Shown here: piece by piece, positions 1 through 13,630 of the stretch
Layout of the letters: each line of letters opens with the position of its first letter
Numbering within the stretch: the first letter of the stretch is position 1
Source of the DNA: Eretmocerus hayati
Taxonomy: Eukaryota > Arthropoda > Insecta > Hymenoptera > Aphelinidae
Length of the DNA: 64,000 nucleotides
Direction of reading: 5' to 3'
Assembly (NCBI GenBank): GCA_029851415.1
Contig: CM056744.1
Span: forward strand, 119,072,838-119,136,837
Notes under the pieces: model-generated
What the model saw: only the letters and a program-made list of their open reading frames with translations
Databases searched by the model: none
Told to the model about the DNA's origin: nothing
Translations under genes and position numbers: made by a program

Positions 1-1064
1 TTGGTTATAACGCGTGTGAGCTGGGTCTATGCCTGTACGTATGCCCGAGCTTATCGATGGTGTGAAGGCTCCCCTAGAGTTTATCATAGATCTAGATAGC
101 CGAGATTGGATTTATGATGGGAGAATTGAAGAGATTGGAAAACTTCACGTAGCTTTCTTCTTGTGGCTTGTAGCCTGTGTGCTTTATGAGATTCATTCTG
201 TGTGGTACGTGCAATTCTGATAGGAATTTGATGGAATCTTTATGAGCCGCTCTTGTAGATACTTAATTCCTCTGTATGAAATGAGTATATTACTTGGAAA
301 GGTTTATTTTGGAAATACCAGTCCGTGGCGAAAATTTTGTTTCAAGAACTCGAGTGTTTGATATTCTAGGAGAAGGTTCGCTCTGAAAATTTTTCTTCCA
401 ATCAACAAAATTTCTAAAGTAAGTTTTCTACCAAATTGTTCCAAAACTGCTGAACTATGCTTATGTCGACTGTTTATCAATTTTATATCATTATTATTCA
501 ATTGATTATTAAGTTCATTGAGGTAAGTATACCCTGCATACCACCATATGTCTCTCAGAACTGAGCACCCGTTGACCTTCGCGCAATTTTTTGTACATTT
601 TTTATGTTGAAATATGAGATAATTATTGATTTGAACCGACCCCGGGTGGTTTCTGCGTCTCCTAGAAAATATAAAATGAGTCGTTGCATTTTTCGTGTTT
701 GCACACTTGAGAAATCTCCAACAAAATTGCGTTTAGTAAAACCAGTGCCTAACATTTATGGTTCGACCAACCTTGGCGTATTTTATAGCATCAGATTCTT
801 TTTTTCAAGACCTTCGAAATCCGTTTTCAAGAATTGCAAAACTTGGATTTGGAGCAATTTTATGAGAAAAATACGGAGATCATACGCAGTCAAATGTAGG
901 CCAAAATTAGTGTGTGCCCAACATGCCCCCATACTTTTATCTCGAAAGTGTGTGCAAATTGACTTTTTTTACCTACGTGTTTATCACGTCAAAATAGGTT
1001 AGAGATGGTGTAAGGATTACACGCTGATGAATACGATTTTATGCACTTTATCGACGATTTACAT
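1..1064. other. Non-coding stretch, no recognised gene
   Basis: AT-rich sequence without a recognisable coding exon, RNA gene or repeat. A 132-codon open frame at 604-1002 (+) has no recognisable motif and reads like chance translation of AT-rich DNA. Confidence 0.5.
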
Positions 1065-1345
1065 AAGTTTCTCTGGAAAAATCAAGACAGCTCGACTCCA
1101 GTTGATCAAAATTAGACATACCTTAGCTCATTTTGAAGATCTTGAACCAACCTTCAAAATGAGCTGAAATACATTGAAGAATGTTGAGGTAGAGTTATTG
1201 AGAAATGGCATAATGGAGGCATGTTGGGTACACCCTTCCACAAACTCGCAAATCTTTTTGGGGAGATCGTTATAGCTCGGCTCTCGTAAGTTAAATTAAA
1301 AATCCTCGAAAGAAATGAAAATGCTTGATTCATGAGGCGCAAGGT
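1065..1345. mobile_element. Decayed relic of the 28-32 kb hAT-type element's subterminal region
   Basis: The segment at about 1075-1200 follows the same order of motifs as the right terminal repeat of the transposon at 28322-32113: a GAAAAATCAAGA-like block, a CTCCAGTTGATCAAAAT block, the inverted pair TTAGCTCATTTTGAAG ... CTTCAAAATGAGCT, then GTTGAGGTAGAGTTAT. The stretch 1245-1345 weakly resembles the same arm in the opposite orientation. Many substitutions separate the copies, so this is an old fragment. No ends or target duplication can be seen, and no ORF survives. Confidence 0.5.
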
Positions 1346-4300
1346 CATTCAGATTCATGTGGACTGAACTTGATGATCACAAAAGCATTGACTAAACTTT
1401 TTGTCAAATTGTTTCTCTGTCTCAACTAAAACAGTATGTCAGAATGAAACTGAAACTCGAATTAACCTGATGGCTAACCGCTCCAAGAGAGTAAAGTGAA
1501 TAATATCTCTGAAAAGTGTGAGTTTTCTCAAAGTTTCCAAGCAACTCTCGAAAAGTAACTCCCCAAAATGAAGACTATGAGAACCGAAAGTTCTTGCATC
1601 CCGATGGAGTCTGCAAAGACAATGTGAATAACCCACGAAAGTTTGTGGAATGGAACTTTTGCAGCTGCAGGAAAAAAGAGTGCGCGATCATATGTCGTGA
1701 AATCATCGCAGTTAGAGGGAAGAAAGAGAAAATCATCTCAAACTCTTCCGAGACTTATGAATACCTATTAAGACCTCTGTTCAAGTCTTGAGTTTTTCAT
1801 CTTGACCCCATATGATTGAATGAATCTAGATTAAAATTGCTGCGGGAGACTTTATTTTTGCCGAAATTTCCGAATTATCAATGTTGCCAAATATATTTTT
1901 AATCTGAGCAATTGAAAATCGAAGAGCCATGTCATATTCTCTATATCCATCCCTTATGACAATTTTATCTGAAGAACACTTCTCTTCGCTGGAAAATCTT
2001 GATACCATAAATTCATTCAGACTTCAGTGCCTTTGCGTTGCGAATAAGAAATAGTATCTGATGAATCTTGTGTATGAAATTCAAAATGAACATTATTGAA
2101 CGAAAAACACTTGAAAAGAATTTCTACTCGTTGCAATATTTACCAACTCAGACCTCGAACTGTTGTCACATTGAAAATTAAAACGTTGTGGTGATGTTCA
2201 TCCAGGAAATGTCGACGCCCTGTGCAGCATCTTTCCAGCACTTACCCGTATAACTTGGTACTTTGGGCACAGCGTCATAACTCGAGCGTGAAGTCTACGC
2301 TTCCTTCTACCACTAGCTCTCGTCTAAAGTTGTACACTGTACACCGCATGTACGCGCGACATGGCGCGACAGATTGCAATGTCAACGAGTTTCACTTTAA
2401 TCTACATACATCTTTCGCTTGGTCAGGTGTAATAAAATATAAGCATTGCGGTTTTAATTACTCTGAATAAAATGCACCCTTGACAACTCGATTATCCATC
2501 AGCCCAGAAAAATTAAATGGGGCTCTTTTGCCTCAAATCTATGATTGTTATCATGAAAAAATCGATCCGGGGGAGCAGCGTGGATGAAATTTTTTTCTAG
2601 TTTCCGGTAGAATTTGTAAATCGTTTTCCAAGTTACGATCGTTATCGTTCATAATCGGGAATAGGGGTGACGAAAAAAAGGTATGGTATAATTTTTGCAC
2701 TGGTGTCATCAACGTGCAAAAAAGTCAGAATTCTGTCTTCTCAGTTGCGTAAAGATTTAGTGCTTGATGAAATGTTGGAAAGATTCTATCGCTTGCTAAA
2801 TTGAAATGGAATTTGAGATGGACTCGCTCGCGCAGTTCACTTTAGTCAATTGATGAGAGTAGAGTCGCAAGATTGAAATGGGATACAAAGTGATATTGGA
2901 AACTGCCAGCGAGGTAACATGGAAAGGGAGGAACACGATAAAGCAGGGACCAAGCAACCGGAGAATTATATTCTTGCGCTCGAACAGTTAAAATAGTAGC
3001 ACCTATTCGACCACTTGCCATTCGGGTGGCTATTGAATCTATCTTGGCATGGAGGATCCCCGCGTGTAAAAATTGCCTAGGAAAACCATGGGAAACTTCT
3101 TCTGGCAAAATCCTGATGAAATCATGGGAAAAACATGAGACAATCATGGAATTTTGGACAATAAGCACTGATGATTATCCCAGAGTTTCACCAGGGTTTT
3201 GCCAGGGCTTTGGATTTGGTCTATACTTTGAAAAGGGGTGAGATTTTGAAGAAAGACACGATCAGTCCGCTTTACCCTCTCCAAATTTTGCCACGGCTTC
3301 TTCAGGATAATGCAGATTTATCTCAAACCCTTAATCGATAGAATCGAAAATAGTTCTTGCACTGGACAACTCAATTTTCAACATCGAATTTTCCATTTTT
3401 CTAGCTTCGATACTTCTCTAACAGTATCTTGCTCTTTTGGAGGTCTTTCATCAGAGTTGCTGCCAAAATTTCAAGAAAATTTGGTTTTCGAATTGATTAC
3501 AAAGGAACTCTGGTACAAACGTGTCCATTCTTTCGGACAATCATGGTTAGTAGCAATGCAACCGATTATTGGCCAAAAAATGTTCTCCTTTTTCACCAGG
3601 GAAGAAAGGGAGGAAAAATCATCCAATGAAAATGAGGCTGCAGATATGAAACCGATATAATTATCTCTGGGTGAGTCACGATAATAACCATCACGAAAAA
3701 ACCACTCGATCGAGAAGATAAACATTACAAATCGATATCTAGATCAATTCAACCCTTCACAGTACTATCAAGTAATAAGAGCATTTTCTGCGAATAGTAC
3801 AGCATACACGATGCACTCCATCATCATTACAATCAAATCTCCAATAGCAACGCGATTAAAAAGAATATCTAATACATCCATCGGTCTCTCGCACCCGGGG
3901 GCAATAACTCTTTGAGCCCGCGATTGTTAATCCTCAATTAAAACAAGCTATAATAGATCCTCGTATAGCATCATTACGTGCTCTTCTTTCTACTCCAAGA
4001 GCCAACAACTCATCGTGATGAGGCCGCTCCAATCTATCAATCTATGCTCTGCAAAGAGCTCGGGATCTGCTCTAATACAGAGCCCATATCTCCTCGTAGG
4101 CCTCATTTATAAAAGGGGGATATACACATCCTCGGCGATCTCCCCAGTCAGTTCCGACTTTAGCTCACGATTTGCACTCCATCTTTCGATGGATGGAAAG
4201 CCCTTGCTCTGTTGTCTATTAGCCGTTAGATATAACCTTTTCTGGTCGTCGATAGGGGCGGAAGTAGAGAAGTAAAATTGAGATTTATCAGTCTACGTAT

Positions 4301-4654
4301 TGGAGATGTGAACATTGTAAAGGGTAAGAGAGGGGTATCTTGTGCCCATGACTGATTTTTCATCCAGACTGATTCGAAGGTTTAATTGAATGTTACAAGT
4401 ATTTTGTACGGTCCCGGATGAAACAAAAATTAGGTTTCTAGAGAAAATCTTCGGGATAAGTACATGTGATATGATATCTTTGATGAAATTTTCGGTGAAC
4501 TTTTTTGACATTATTCAATCTTCCAGCTCAAGAAGACTCATGGTCGAATCTGCAAAAAACTCCTCCATCGTCAAAGAGTTGAGAGTCCCATTTCTTTAAT
4601 GATCCTCATGATCTTATATCGGTTAACTTCTAGTGTGATTGATTGCAATCTATG
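1346..4654. other. Non-coding stretch, no recognised gene
   Basis: No exon, RNA gene or clear repeat recognised. Overlapping open frames on both strands at 2842-3168, 3310-3660 and 3471-3725 show no domain or conserved motif. A short run of degenerate CATGGGAAA/ATCATGG motifs lies around 3085-3155. Confidence 0.45.
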
Positions 4655-6398
4655 TAGTCCGGGGTCTAGGTAGGCTCCCGTATGCACTTTGAGGTGCGAC
4701 CATGAAACAAACGTATTTTAACGTATTTTTTTGCGTAGAATCCAAATCCGTCATTATTTTTCACATAAGTGGTGCAGAAGACCTTAAAGAATGCATTTTT
4801 CTAACCTAAAACCGGTGTTCTCGTGAGCTTGTTAACAGCAATCGTGTTTCATGTTTTAAAACCTCTGCATGAGTTGAGATATGTCGTGTGAGGTATCCGA
4901 GCATCAATTTTGAGTTCCTGAGAAGGAATATACAGGGTGCTTTCCGCTGTAACCAGCGCTGAGTATATAACAAGGGGCCTGCTGCGCGAGACTCCTCGTC
5001 TCAAGCGAGGTCAAAATGTCTCTCTCACATCGACATCCTAGTGCCACAATAACATCAGCTCTGACTCCCCCTTACCCCCCCCCCCCTCCCAGCAATATAC
5101 AGGGTGCATTTCCGACAAATGCAGTCAACGTGGATGGAATTGATTTGAAATGATCCTACATATCGATATTTTTGTTTGTCAGCTCTGAACCGAATGATTG
5201 GCAATTATCAGAGCAATTATTGGTAAATGAATCATGTGCATATACACGTATACCTGATATACATGTATATGTATACATATACATATATAGTAAATTTACT
5301 TTTTGTATAGAGGAACTCCGCATATCACTATCCTAACGTTGCTATGGTTACGGCAAACAACAATCAAACGAGTTTTGACACGAAGATCATTGAGATGGAA
5401 CGACTTCAAGTTTTCACCATCGGAAATTAATAATCGATAAGAATCGTATTACGTTGGAAGAGATGTCTCCAAAATTTGCTAGTACCGGAAATCCGCTCAA
5501 CGGTGCCTCGCATCGTGATAATCGTGTAGATGGAAATAATTTTGGTAACAATGAAGTACACATAGTAGCAGGACCTACAGCTTCTGCCTTAATGTCATCA
5601 TTCGATAATCACAGGTTTGCATAACGTATTTGTATTAGTGCTGAAATTGCACGTTGTTCGTACTGCCACTGTCAGAAAAAGGGTACTTGTAAAAATAAAT
5701 ATCGGCTGACTTGAAGGGCATCCTTTATTACCGATTGATAACGGGAAAGTAGAAACGTGTTGACCTGGTGTAGCAATCCTCCTACTCAACACCCATGAAA
5801 GAGTTCAAAATGATCATTGACTAGTTGAGGATGATCGATCTATATCTTTCGATGGAATCGTGATGTGGAAAAGACTACCTTCTTTGAAACCTTCCTACGT
5901 CAAATGAATCATTTCAAATCAATTCCATCCACGTTGGCTGCATTTGTCGGAAATGCACCCTGTATATTGCTTGGGGGGGGGGATAAGGGGGAGTATGATG
6001 TTATTGTGGCACTAGGATGTCGATGTGAGAGAGACATTTTGACCTCGCTTGAGACGAGGAGTCTCGCGCAGCAGGCCCCTTGTTATATACTCAGCGCTGG
6101 TTACAGCGTAAAACACCCTGTATATTCCTTCTCAGGGACTCACAATTGATGCTCGGATACCTCACACGACATATCTCAACTCATGCAGAGGTTTTAAAAC
6201 ATGAAACACGATTGCTATTAACAAGCTCACGAGAACACCGGTTTTAGGTTAGAAAAATGCATTTTTGAAGGTTTTCTGCACCACTTATGTGAAAAATAAT
6301 GACGGATTCGGATTCTACGCAAAAAAATACGTTAAAATACGTTTGTTTCATCGTCGCACCTCAAAGTGCATACGGGAGCCTACCTAGACCCCGGACTA
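4655..6398. mobile_element. Foldback DNA element with ~0.5-kb terminal inverted repeats
   Basis: The left arm (about 4655-5153) is repeated in reverse complement on the right (about 5908-6398). The outermost bases are TAGTCCGGGGTCTAGG on the left and CCTAGACCCCGGACTA on the right. Shared interior landmarks include the CACTTTGAGGTGCGAC block, two copies of an ATACAGGGTGC motif, a CAGCGCTG block and a homopolymer tract that is C on the left and G on the right. If the outer TA on each side is a target duplication, the element proper starts GTCCGGGG and resembles a TA-inserting (Tc1/mariner-type) non-autonomous element. The roughly 750-bp middle has no coding capacity; the 94-codon frame at 5865-6149 only reads through the right arm. 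Confidence 0.85.
5238..5290. repeat. TA/CATA dinucleotide microsatellite
   Basis: Imperfect run of TATACA/TATATG units in the loop region of the foldback element at 4655-6398. It forms a short self-complementary stretch. Confidence 0.7.
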
Positions 6399-9300
6399 AT
6401 GGGTGAACAAAGCCAAAATGAAATGAGCCGCCATTCTTTTCAGAGTATCCTCTTTCGACACTGTACGTCAATACCTCACTGCCTGATTTACATACAAACG
6501 GACGACACGTAAAACGGCTACAAGAATACGATATCTTCGAGTAAAGACAATGGATTCGATGTTCTGCGATACAGATCACATGCCAATTCGTTAAGTGATT
6601 GAGATACGGTAGTGGAGTTGGAAGCTTCCCATTGCTTCGACGCTATCCTTTTTTCAAATCCATACTTACCTCTCAGAGGACTTTGGCTGCAGCCAAGATC
6701 TTCGTACGACTTCCTGCCTTAGTAATATTTTTTTAAGTTGCCCTTTTCATTTATTCTTGCAAAATTAACTTGAGTTAGTTGGCCATCATGTTTTTGATTT
6801 TTTCATTGGGACTGGATGTAGTTTAACCCAAAAATTACAAAATCAACGTAGAGTCGTTTCAATGTTTAGCCAGTGAGAAGTAATTCAACAACTTTTATTG
6901 ATTGTCATAGCTTACTCATCACAATGAAGCAATAAGTAATTAATCCGCTTACCTCTTATCATTTTGACGGCACTACGCTGCACTAAGTATCAACAATTCG
7001 CGAGCGAATCAAAATGCCGAAATCCAGAGAGTAATCCTTCAGCCCTGTATTCAACGTTTCAGCGTTTCCTCTATTGACGATCAACTCGAAAGCCGTAATG
7101 CAGCTTTAGTTATTTATGACCCTTGACCGTAATTACAGATTAACCGATAATCTTGCACCAAGCTATTATTCTCCGCATCAAATCCCTTTCATAGCCTGTA
7201 TATATAGTACATTCTCTGTTAAGCATAAATCTCTTTGAGCCAGATAACAATCTTAGCTTTTGAGTCCATTGTGAGTGAACCATGATGCTTCAGAACAAGT
7301 AAACTTTACTTCTGTATCGTTATTATTACTGGTTGTCCTATACACTTGACCCGAATTCCTCACCAATAAGTATAGATATTGAAACTTGATCCATGTATGG
7401 GGCAAAATACGTCAACTGTCTTGGGTTGCTTTTTGGAGGGTAAAACATGTAGTTTTGAGCCATCTGTGAAGGCCGTAGAACCCACGCATAAAAAAGTCAA
7501 TGACATCATTTCCGACATATTTTTGCCTCAGCTTTCCGATGGCAGAGGTTGTTTTTCGGTGTTCTGCCACCATAACCTCAAAAATTAGTAATCAAGTTTT
7601 GAAATGGCAATAACTCAAAATGTCCCCGTTTTGTAGGTTTTTTGACATTTCCTATCGGAAGATCAAGAGAATGTCCCGCAGCAAACCGACATTGAGTAGG
7701 CGCGTGGGTCTCACCCCATCAATAAGTAGGTTCACCTCGATTTGAAAAAAAAAAATCCTTAGAGCGATTGCTGCGCCCCGTCGAGCATCGGTAAAACTAG
7801 CCGGGTAGGCGAATCGCTTATCAATTATACCAGGAGGAGCGCCCGTTATTAGCAAGAGTGATCACGCCCCGGGCGGAAAATATGAGCCGCAATGTGCCCA
7901 TGAAATACGCGATCGTTGCTGCTGCTGCTTCTGATATTAGTTCCGATCGTCTCCGGAGGGGGGCAATCGCGAGTTAACACGCGATCGTGAATTGGAACTT
8001 GCAGAACGTGTGCTGCTGTTTCCTCTGTGCTCGGACATGATGTATTTCGTGTAGATCTGATTTTTCTTGTTCCGTTGTGACATTTAGATTTCAGAGTCTT
8101 TTTGCTAATTGATCAGTGTGCACGTTAGGGCTCTTTTTTCTTGTTTCTTGTGGACTGAGAAGAGTTATTTGAATTTAGGATGATCTTGATCTGAGGATCG
8201 TGATTTTAAAATTTCTAAAATATGAGAACATGACAGACAGAGCAAAATTCCAATGCGAATCTTGAATTTTCTTCTTTTTATCGTTATGACAGCTTCAATT
8301 TTAATCGAATTTCGAATTAATTTTGAAGATACAGATGTTCAGATCACAGTTTTTTTTTCATCAAACTTTTTGGTTTCAGTCTGTTCAAAGAATTCCTTGA
8401 TCATCCTGTACCTAAAAGTGATAGAAATTAAAAACGATTCTACTAATTAAAGTTTGAGTAAGATTCTGCCTGATGTCCTCATTCGTGTTATGATAATTGA
8501 GATTTGATAAGCCAATAAGTAAGAGTAAAAAGAATTTTTAAGAAACGCTTTTATGAACTATACCAAGACACTATGTTTAACTTGGAATAGTGGAAACACC
8601 GACAGAAATCGTCTGGAAAAGAAATGTACGGTGTGCGAGGGTGCACCCCTTGAAGAAAAAGATCTATGATGAGTGTCGTATCTTGTATTCGAATTTCGGC
8701 GCCAATGAGACGGGTGATGAGCACTGCTCACTTCAGTCGCATCGATATCGATCTTCGCACATCCTCCCTAGCCCACGCTCACATGCCCGAGCCTGCCCAA
8801 ACACGCGTGTACAAATATTTGACTAGATAAAAAATTTGGATAACAACAGGCGTGCCGAGTCCGCAGATCTAATTGAACTCGGTTGAATGCAATGAAATCG
8901 TTTAATAATGAGCTCCAGGGCCATCAGAGTCATCAGACACTGACGGAACTCGACGTAAATACAACCTCAAAGATCTGACAATTAAGCCGGTAAAGTCACT
9001 CGCGACTGCTGACAAGACCGAGGGGATTTCTTAGATTTCCCCAGAACTTATAAATTCATGACTGTGATTGGCTGATTTGAAATGCCGCTCATGATCATGA
9101 TTGGCTGTTGGCGGTGGGCCGGAAGCCAAAAATGTGCATCGCGAGATTTTTCTAAGCGGAAAACTAGATCGAGGCGAAGTGCAATAAAAGCGTTTAAAAA
9201 GAACTTTCTTCGTCGAATCCTCAACAAGAAGCCCTGAATACTAGAAGCGACAAGATAGTAAAAGGATAGATATGAAAAAGAGTCAGGGCAATATGAAAAA

Positions 9301-11061
9301 ATGTGAAAAGTAAGGCTGCAACTCGTGATTAAAGGAAGAAAGATTGAGATTATGAGAAAAGTTTTGTGCTCCGCGCACAGCTATATATAGGCTAATCCTG
9401 ACTTTATTCCTTCATAACGATACTTATGACTTAATACCATTAACTTATCTCATTTTACGAGTCAAGAATCCAGAATATACGCTCAGCATCATAGAAAAAA
9501 TTCTCACCCAGTAATCCAATAATGAGATCTTGCAATGATTAGTTGAGCTATCAATTCTCGTTCTCAAGCTCGAATTATTCCATCTGAAATATCTTATTTT
9601 ATCAGATCACCCGAATACATTACTCATGACGAAAACCAGAGCAGTTACATTTCAATAATCCATCCGTGCGCAGTTGTTGATTGAATCTACTCTGTCAAAA
9701 GACCATACTGCATATAGATAGCAACACATGACCGATTGCTTTAACCAATGTGTGACAACATCATTCCCATGTTGCACTATACAAGTCTAAATCTCCAGGG
9801 AAATCAGTATACGAGTGGATGTAGAGAGCCGTCCAAATGGAATGCAATATTGTACCTCTCACTCAGTGAATTGCGAGTTCGGGTCACTCGATTGAATTTA
9901 CCAGATTCCCTTCTCACAAAATTAATTGATTTATACGCGATGGCCCGTTACATCTTTACGAATATCATATAATATACACGCTTCGCAATAACGATCAATC
10001 AATTTAAATATTCTTGAAAATCATATAGGATGAAAATACTGGTTGCACTAATATGAGCGTTACCGCATCTCGAGTAATTGAAATTTAACGGCCGAATGCA
10101 CACATTCCACGATGCGCTTATGACTCGAGGGAGATGTTCTATCGTGCGTTCTGGCAGCAGAATCCATTCAACGCGATATAACCGCTTTGTGGACCAATAT
10201 GCTCGAGAGTGAGTGAGAAAGAGAGAATCTCATACGGTACATGGCATTTTCTGTGATGTCAGGCCAGGTCGCGGGCGTCCATAGTCCACTATTATACAGA
10301 CTTCGCCCGCATGCGTGTCACGATGCATGCACTCCCGGCTATACAGTCAGTCTGACTAATGATCAAAATTTATCTATTTTTACCTCAGAGAGGATAGCAA
10401 AATTAAAATCTTTCACGTGAGTATGAATTTTTCCAGAACGCACCGGCTACATAAATCATAATTTTTAATCTCACGTCGCAATTCTCAAGTCCCCCACGTC
10501 GTCCATAGATGAAATTTTGGCTCAATATTGAAATCATGAATTTTGATGAGATGGTTTAGAGAATTTGAACTTGCACCACCTACCCATCTCATAAGTGCAA
10601 GAGAAAATATAAGAGAGCAGGACAGCATCGTATTTCGTAAAGTTTTGAAGAAAGCTTTAGGGAGAAGGCTTTGCTTGCATCCTCTGCGCTGTGAAATAGC
10701 GAATTTCCTCGTATAAGAGATGAATAATTCAAGCGATGCACGCGAAGCCGAGGCCCGCTGTGCATCATGATACCTATAGCGTTTGTAACCCGCTTTGCGA
10801 GCCATCATTAGACCATCAGGGCTGCTTACGACGAGAGCAGCACACACCCTCTCCCATATATCGATCAAATGTGTCTTGAATACTTTACAACCGGAAATAG
10901 CAAATTTCTCTCTTACATCTACTGATATATTTATATTGTCCGTGTACCTGCTTCACTGTTAATGTAACTGGTTCCAGGTCTTCCATCGATCTCGTCTTTA
11001 GAACTTTCAAGTTACCGCGTTTCGGAGCTTTACAAGGGGCTGTTCACAAATTACCTAGAAT
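6399..11061. other. Non-coding stretch, no recognised gene
   Basis: Nothing beyond low-complexity sequence is visible: a short (GCT) run near 7918-7931 and an A-tract near 7746-7755. Open frames here (for example 10485-10868 on the - strand, 127 codons) contain no recognisable domain. Confidence 0.45.
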
Positions 11062-11403
11062 CAGGATGTCTACAGGGGGAAAAACCGGGACAAGTCAAGA
11101 AAACATCGGGAATTTCGGATAAAGTTTCCGCAAGTCGGGAACTTTTGTCTCTGACCCTCGAATTACATCAGGATTGGAGTATACTGATAATCAGACCAAA
11201 ATTTTGGGTCTGGGATGATTGAGATGAAGATTTTCTCGCGTATATTTCCACGTAAGAACCGAATCCGCAGCCAGATTGGTCTCTACACGGAAGAATCTTT
11301 TTTAATTCCAAAAAGTAATTTCCTATTCGAATTTCCGAAAAAATATGAGGAAAAGTCGCGAATTCATCGGGAATTTTTCGAAGTCCCTTTTGTAGACACC
11401 CTG
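11062..11403. mobile_element. Small hAT-like MITE
   Basis: The left end CAGGATGTCTACA and the right end TGTAGACACCCTG are near-perfect inverted repeats, and both ends contain the CGGGAA-type runs seen beside such termini (accgggacaag, atcgggaattt). CAGGG-type ends are typical of non-autonomous hAT elements. A clean 8-bp target duplication is not visible: flanks CCTAGAAT and CTATGAAG match only partly, so the copy is old or the ends are off by a base or two. There is no coding capacity. Confidence 0.55.
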
Positions 11404-13015
11404 CTATGAAGCATGAGTTTGTTTCTATATATAGAAACAAATTTATGCTTTTTTGTGTCTGGTGTTGTTAGTCCCAAAGTGGTGGGTACTTTCCTTCTCA
11501 TTTGTGAGATTTTTAAATACAAATGAAGAGTTTGAGGTGCAGTCCACGAACTGTCCACGAAGCTGGAATAATTTTTCATTCCCCTGCACTATATTTATTC
11601 CACGAATGAATAACCTTGCATTTCCTTTGGAATTCTGCATTCCCCGCTTCCCGAATGCTCCGATATATGGAAGAGGCTGTCGATCCATGAATCACACCGG
11701 GAGGATATTATAATTTTCACTTCTCCCCTTTTTCCTAGAAATATCCATTTAAAAAAGGATTACTGACTTATCTGTGCATGATTGGAACGATCATGAAATT
11801 ACCTCTCTCCAGAACCCTCATACCCTCACGGGTGGCCCCTAGGATTTGATCTACGCATTTGCTCCAAAATATCATCTTTGCCATTTTGCAGTCCACTCTC
11901 TCGATGTCACGTGTCAAATGCGCCACGGAAAGGACATCCCGGATGATAATCGAGTACTGCATAAATATTCTTCTGCATTGATCAGTCGTGTAGAAAAGAA
12001 AGTATCCCGTTGATCAATTATCCACGGGGTTTCGTAAGCTCGAATTTCCTTCAAATGAACCGCTGTGCAGTCGTCTCATTCTCTGGACATGACGAGGTTA
12101 AGAAATCCGCTATCTGCTCATCGATCGTGGTCAGATCTGCCGGATGAGCAATGAATAAGGAGCTAGCCTTACATTTTTTAAAACGAATCCCACTCTCTTT
12201 TTCGCGGTGCATGAAATTTTGCCGCTTTGCACTTCATATACCCATCGTCTTAGTAGGGAACTATCGAACGCGCCTCTTGTATATGTATTTTATATGGGGG
12301 TATGAGAAACTCACGGCACGTGTGAATTCATAATTAGAGCTTGATATGATGTTTACATATCTAGTGGTTATATAGAGTGTATCTCGTTATCGCACCCTCT
12401 CCATTATTCTAATTGCGCGTCGAGACACGCCAATTACGCGAACTGCACTCGCCGTGACCAAAGAAATTCAGATTCTCGCTTGTATATACTTATACATTAT
12501 ACTCAGCTGACTTGCACTTGACTCTGGTATTATATGATGGCGGATGCGTATCGCTCCCTATACATGAATGTAGATGAGTGGTAGGAGAGGGAAAATTAAT
12601 ATTATCCTCATCTGCATAACCTTGCTCGAGCAGACCAGCATAATCTTCTTTGTACTGATAATATTCTCGACCTTATGGTAGTAGTTGCTCCATAGAGTGG
12701 TTTCGGATATTTTCATACCATCCTGGGTCTTTTCATTACTTTATCTTTCAACTCTTATCATCCGTTCCTGAATTTTTTTTTTTTTTTTTTCAGTTATTGG
12801 AAAAGTGGATATCTTTGCTGTAATTATTATTTCGCGGTGTATACAATGGCTGTGACATTGGTCTCACTTTCCAAGATCTTGGATTCCACAACAAAATATC
12901 TGAATGTCTTGTCATAAATTTAGACTTAACGGACAAGTTTTCAGGCGAATGATGAGTCCAATAGTGATCGACATTCGAAAATGTGACCAGTTCTTATGGC
13001 CAATAGCAATGGGAC
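11404..13015. other. Non-coding stretch, no recognised gene
   Basis: No exon or transposon recognised. An 18-bp T homopolymer lies at 12773-12790. Short open frames between 11443 and 11713 overlap on both strands and have no motif. Confidence 0.45.
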
Positions 13016-13630
13016 TTGGCCTGTTATATTGGAAAGATAATTAGGATAACAATTTCTACCCAATCTCTATGTTTCTACCAGGGTACTGGAAACATCATCG
13101 GAATAATGCTCAAATACATAAACTTCAGTAAAGGTAACTTTTTGACTCGCCAGCTGAACCCCAAAATGGATCCAATGAGGCAGCTCTCGTTTTGCCTCAT
13201 GGCTACTAAAAAAAAAATGAACCTTATTACTCACGCTTTCTGCATGACTGCATCCCTTTCATCCCAAGTTGGAGTGGTGATAGCAGGCTCAAATAGTAAA
13301 TGTTTGCATTTTCCGAATGATTGCAAGAAAAACAATTTTTCTGAAAGATTGGCACCCAACATGGGCTACCAAGTCTCAAGGAAGGCAAATTTTGGATTCT
13401 CCAAAAAGCCATTCAGGCGGTGTATTGACATCCTTTTTGAGTGGATGTACATTATCGCCGTCTCAGCTGACTCTCATGACTGCCGAAGTGTGAAGCACTG
13501 CACAAACATAGCCCACGTGAAGTTGACTAGTACCGTACACCTGGTTGTGTCTCGGATCCACTCTCTATTACGCGTGACACATCATGATAACTTCATACCG
13601 TGGATAGAACCAAGCAGGCAGTACCAATGA
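13016..13630 (+). CDS. Unrecognised 204-codon ORF, doubtful gene
   Basis: This ATG-to-stop frame is unusually long for DNA this AT-rich, but I recognise no domain, transmembrane segment, signal peptide or repeat in it. The product has scattered cysteines and no zinc-finger spacing. A 61-codon frame is also open on the opposite strand at 13227-13412. There is no neighbouring exon of a known gene and no inverted repeat around it that would make it a transposon ORF. It could be a fragment of an old mobile-element protein, a lineage-specific gene, or chance. I list it only because its length is hard to dismiss outright. Confidence 0.15.
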   Translation: MACYIGKIIRITISTQSLCFYQGTGNIIGIMLKYINFSKGNFLTRQLNPKMDPMRQLSFCLMATKKKMNLITHAFCMTASLSSQVGVVIAGSNSKCLHFPNDCKKNNFSERLAPNMGYQVSRKANFGFSKKPFRRCIDILFEWMYIIAVSADSHDCRSVKHCTNIAHVKLTSTVHLVVSRIHSLLRVTHHDNFIPWIEPSRQYQ

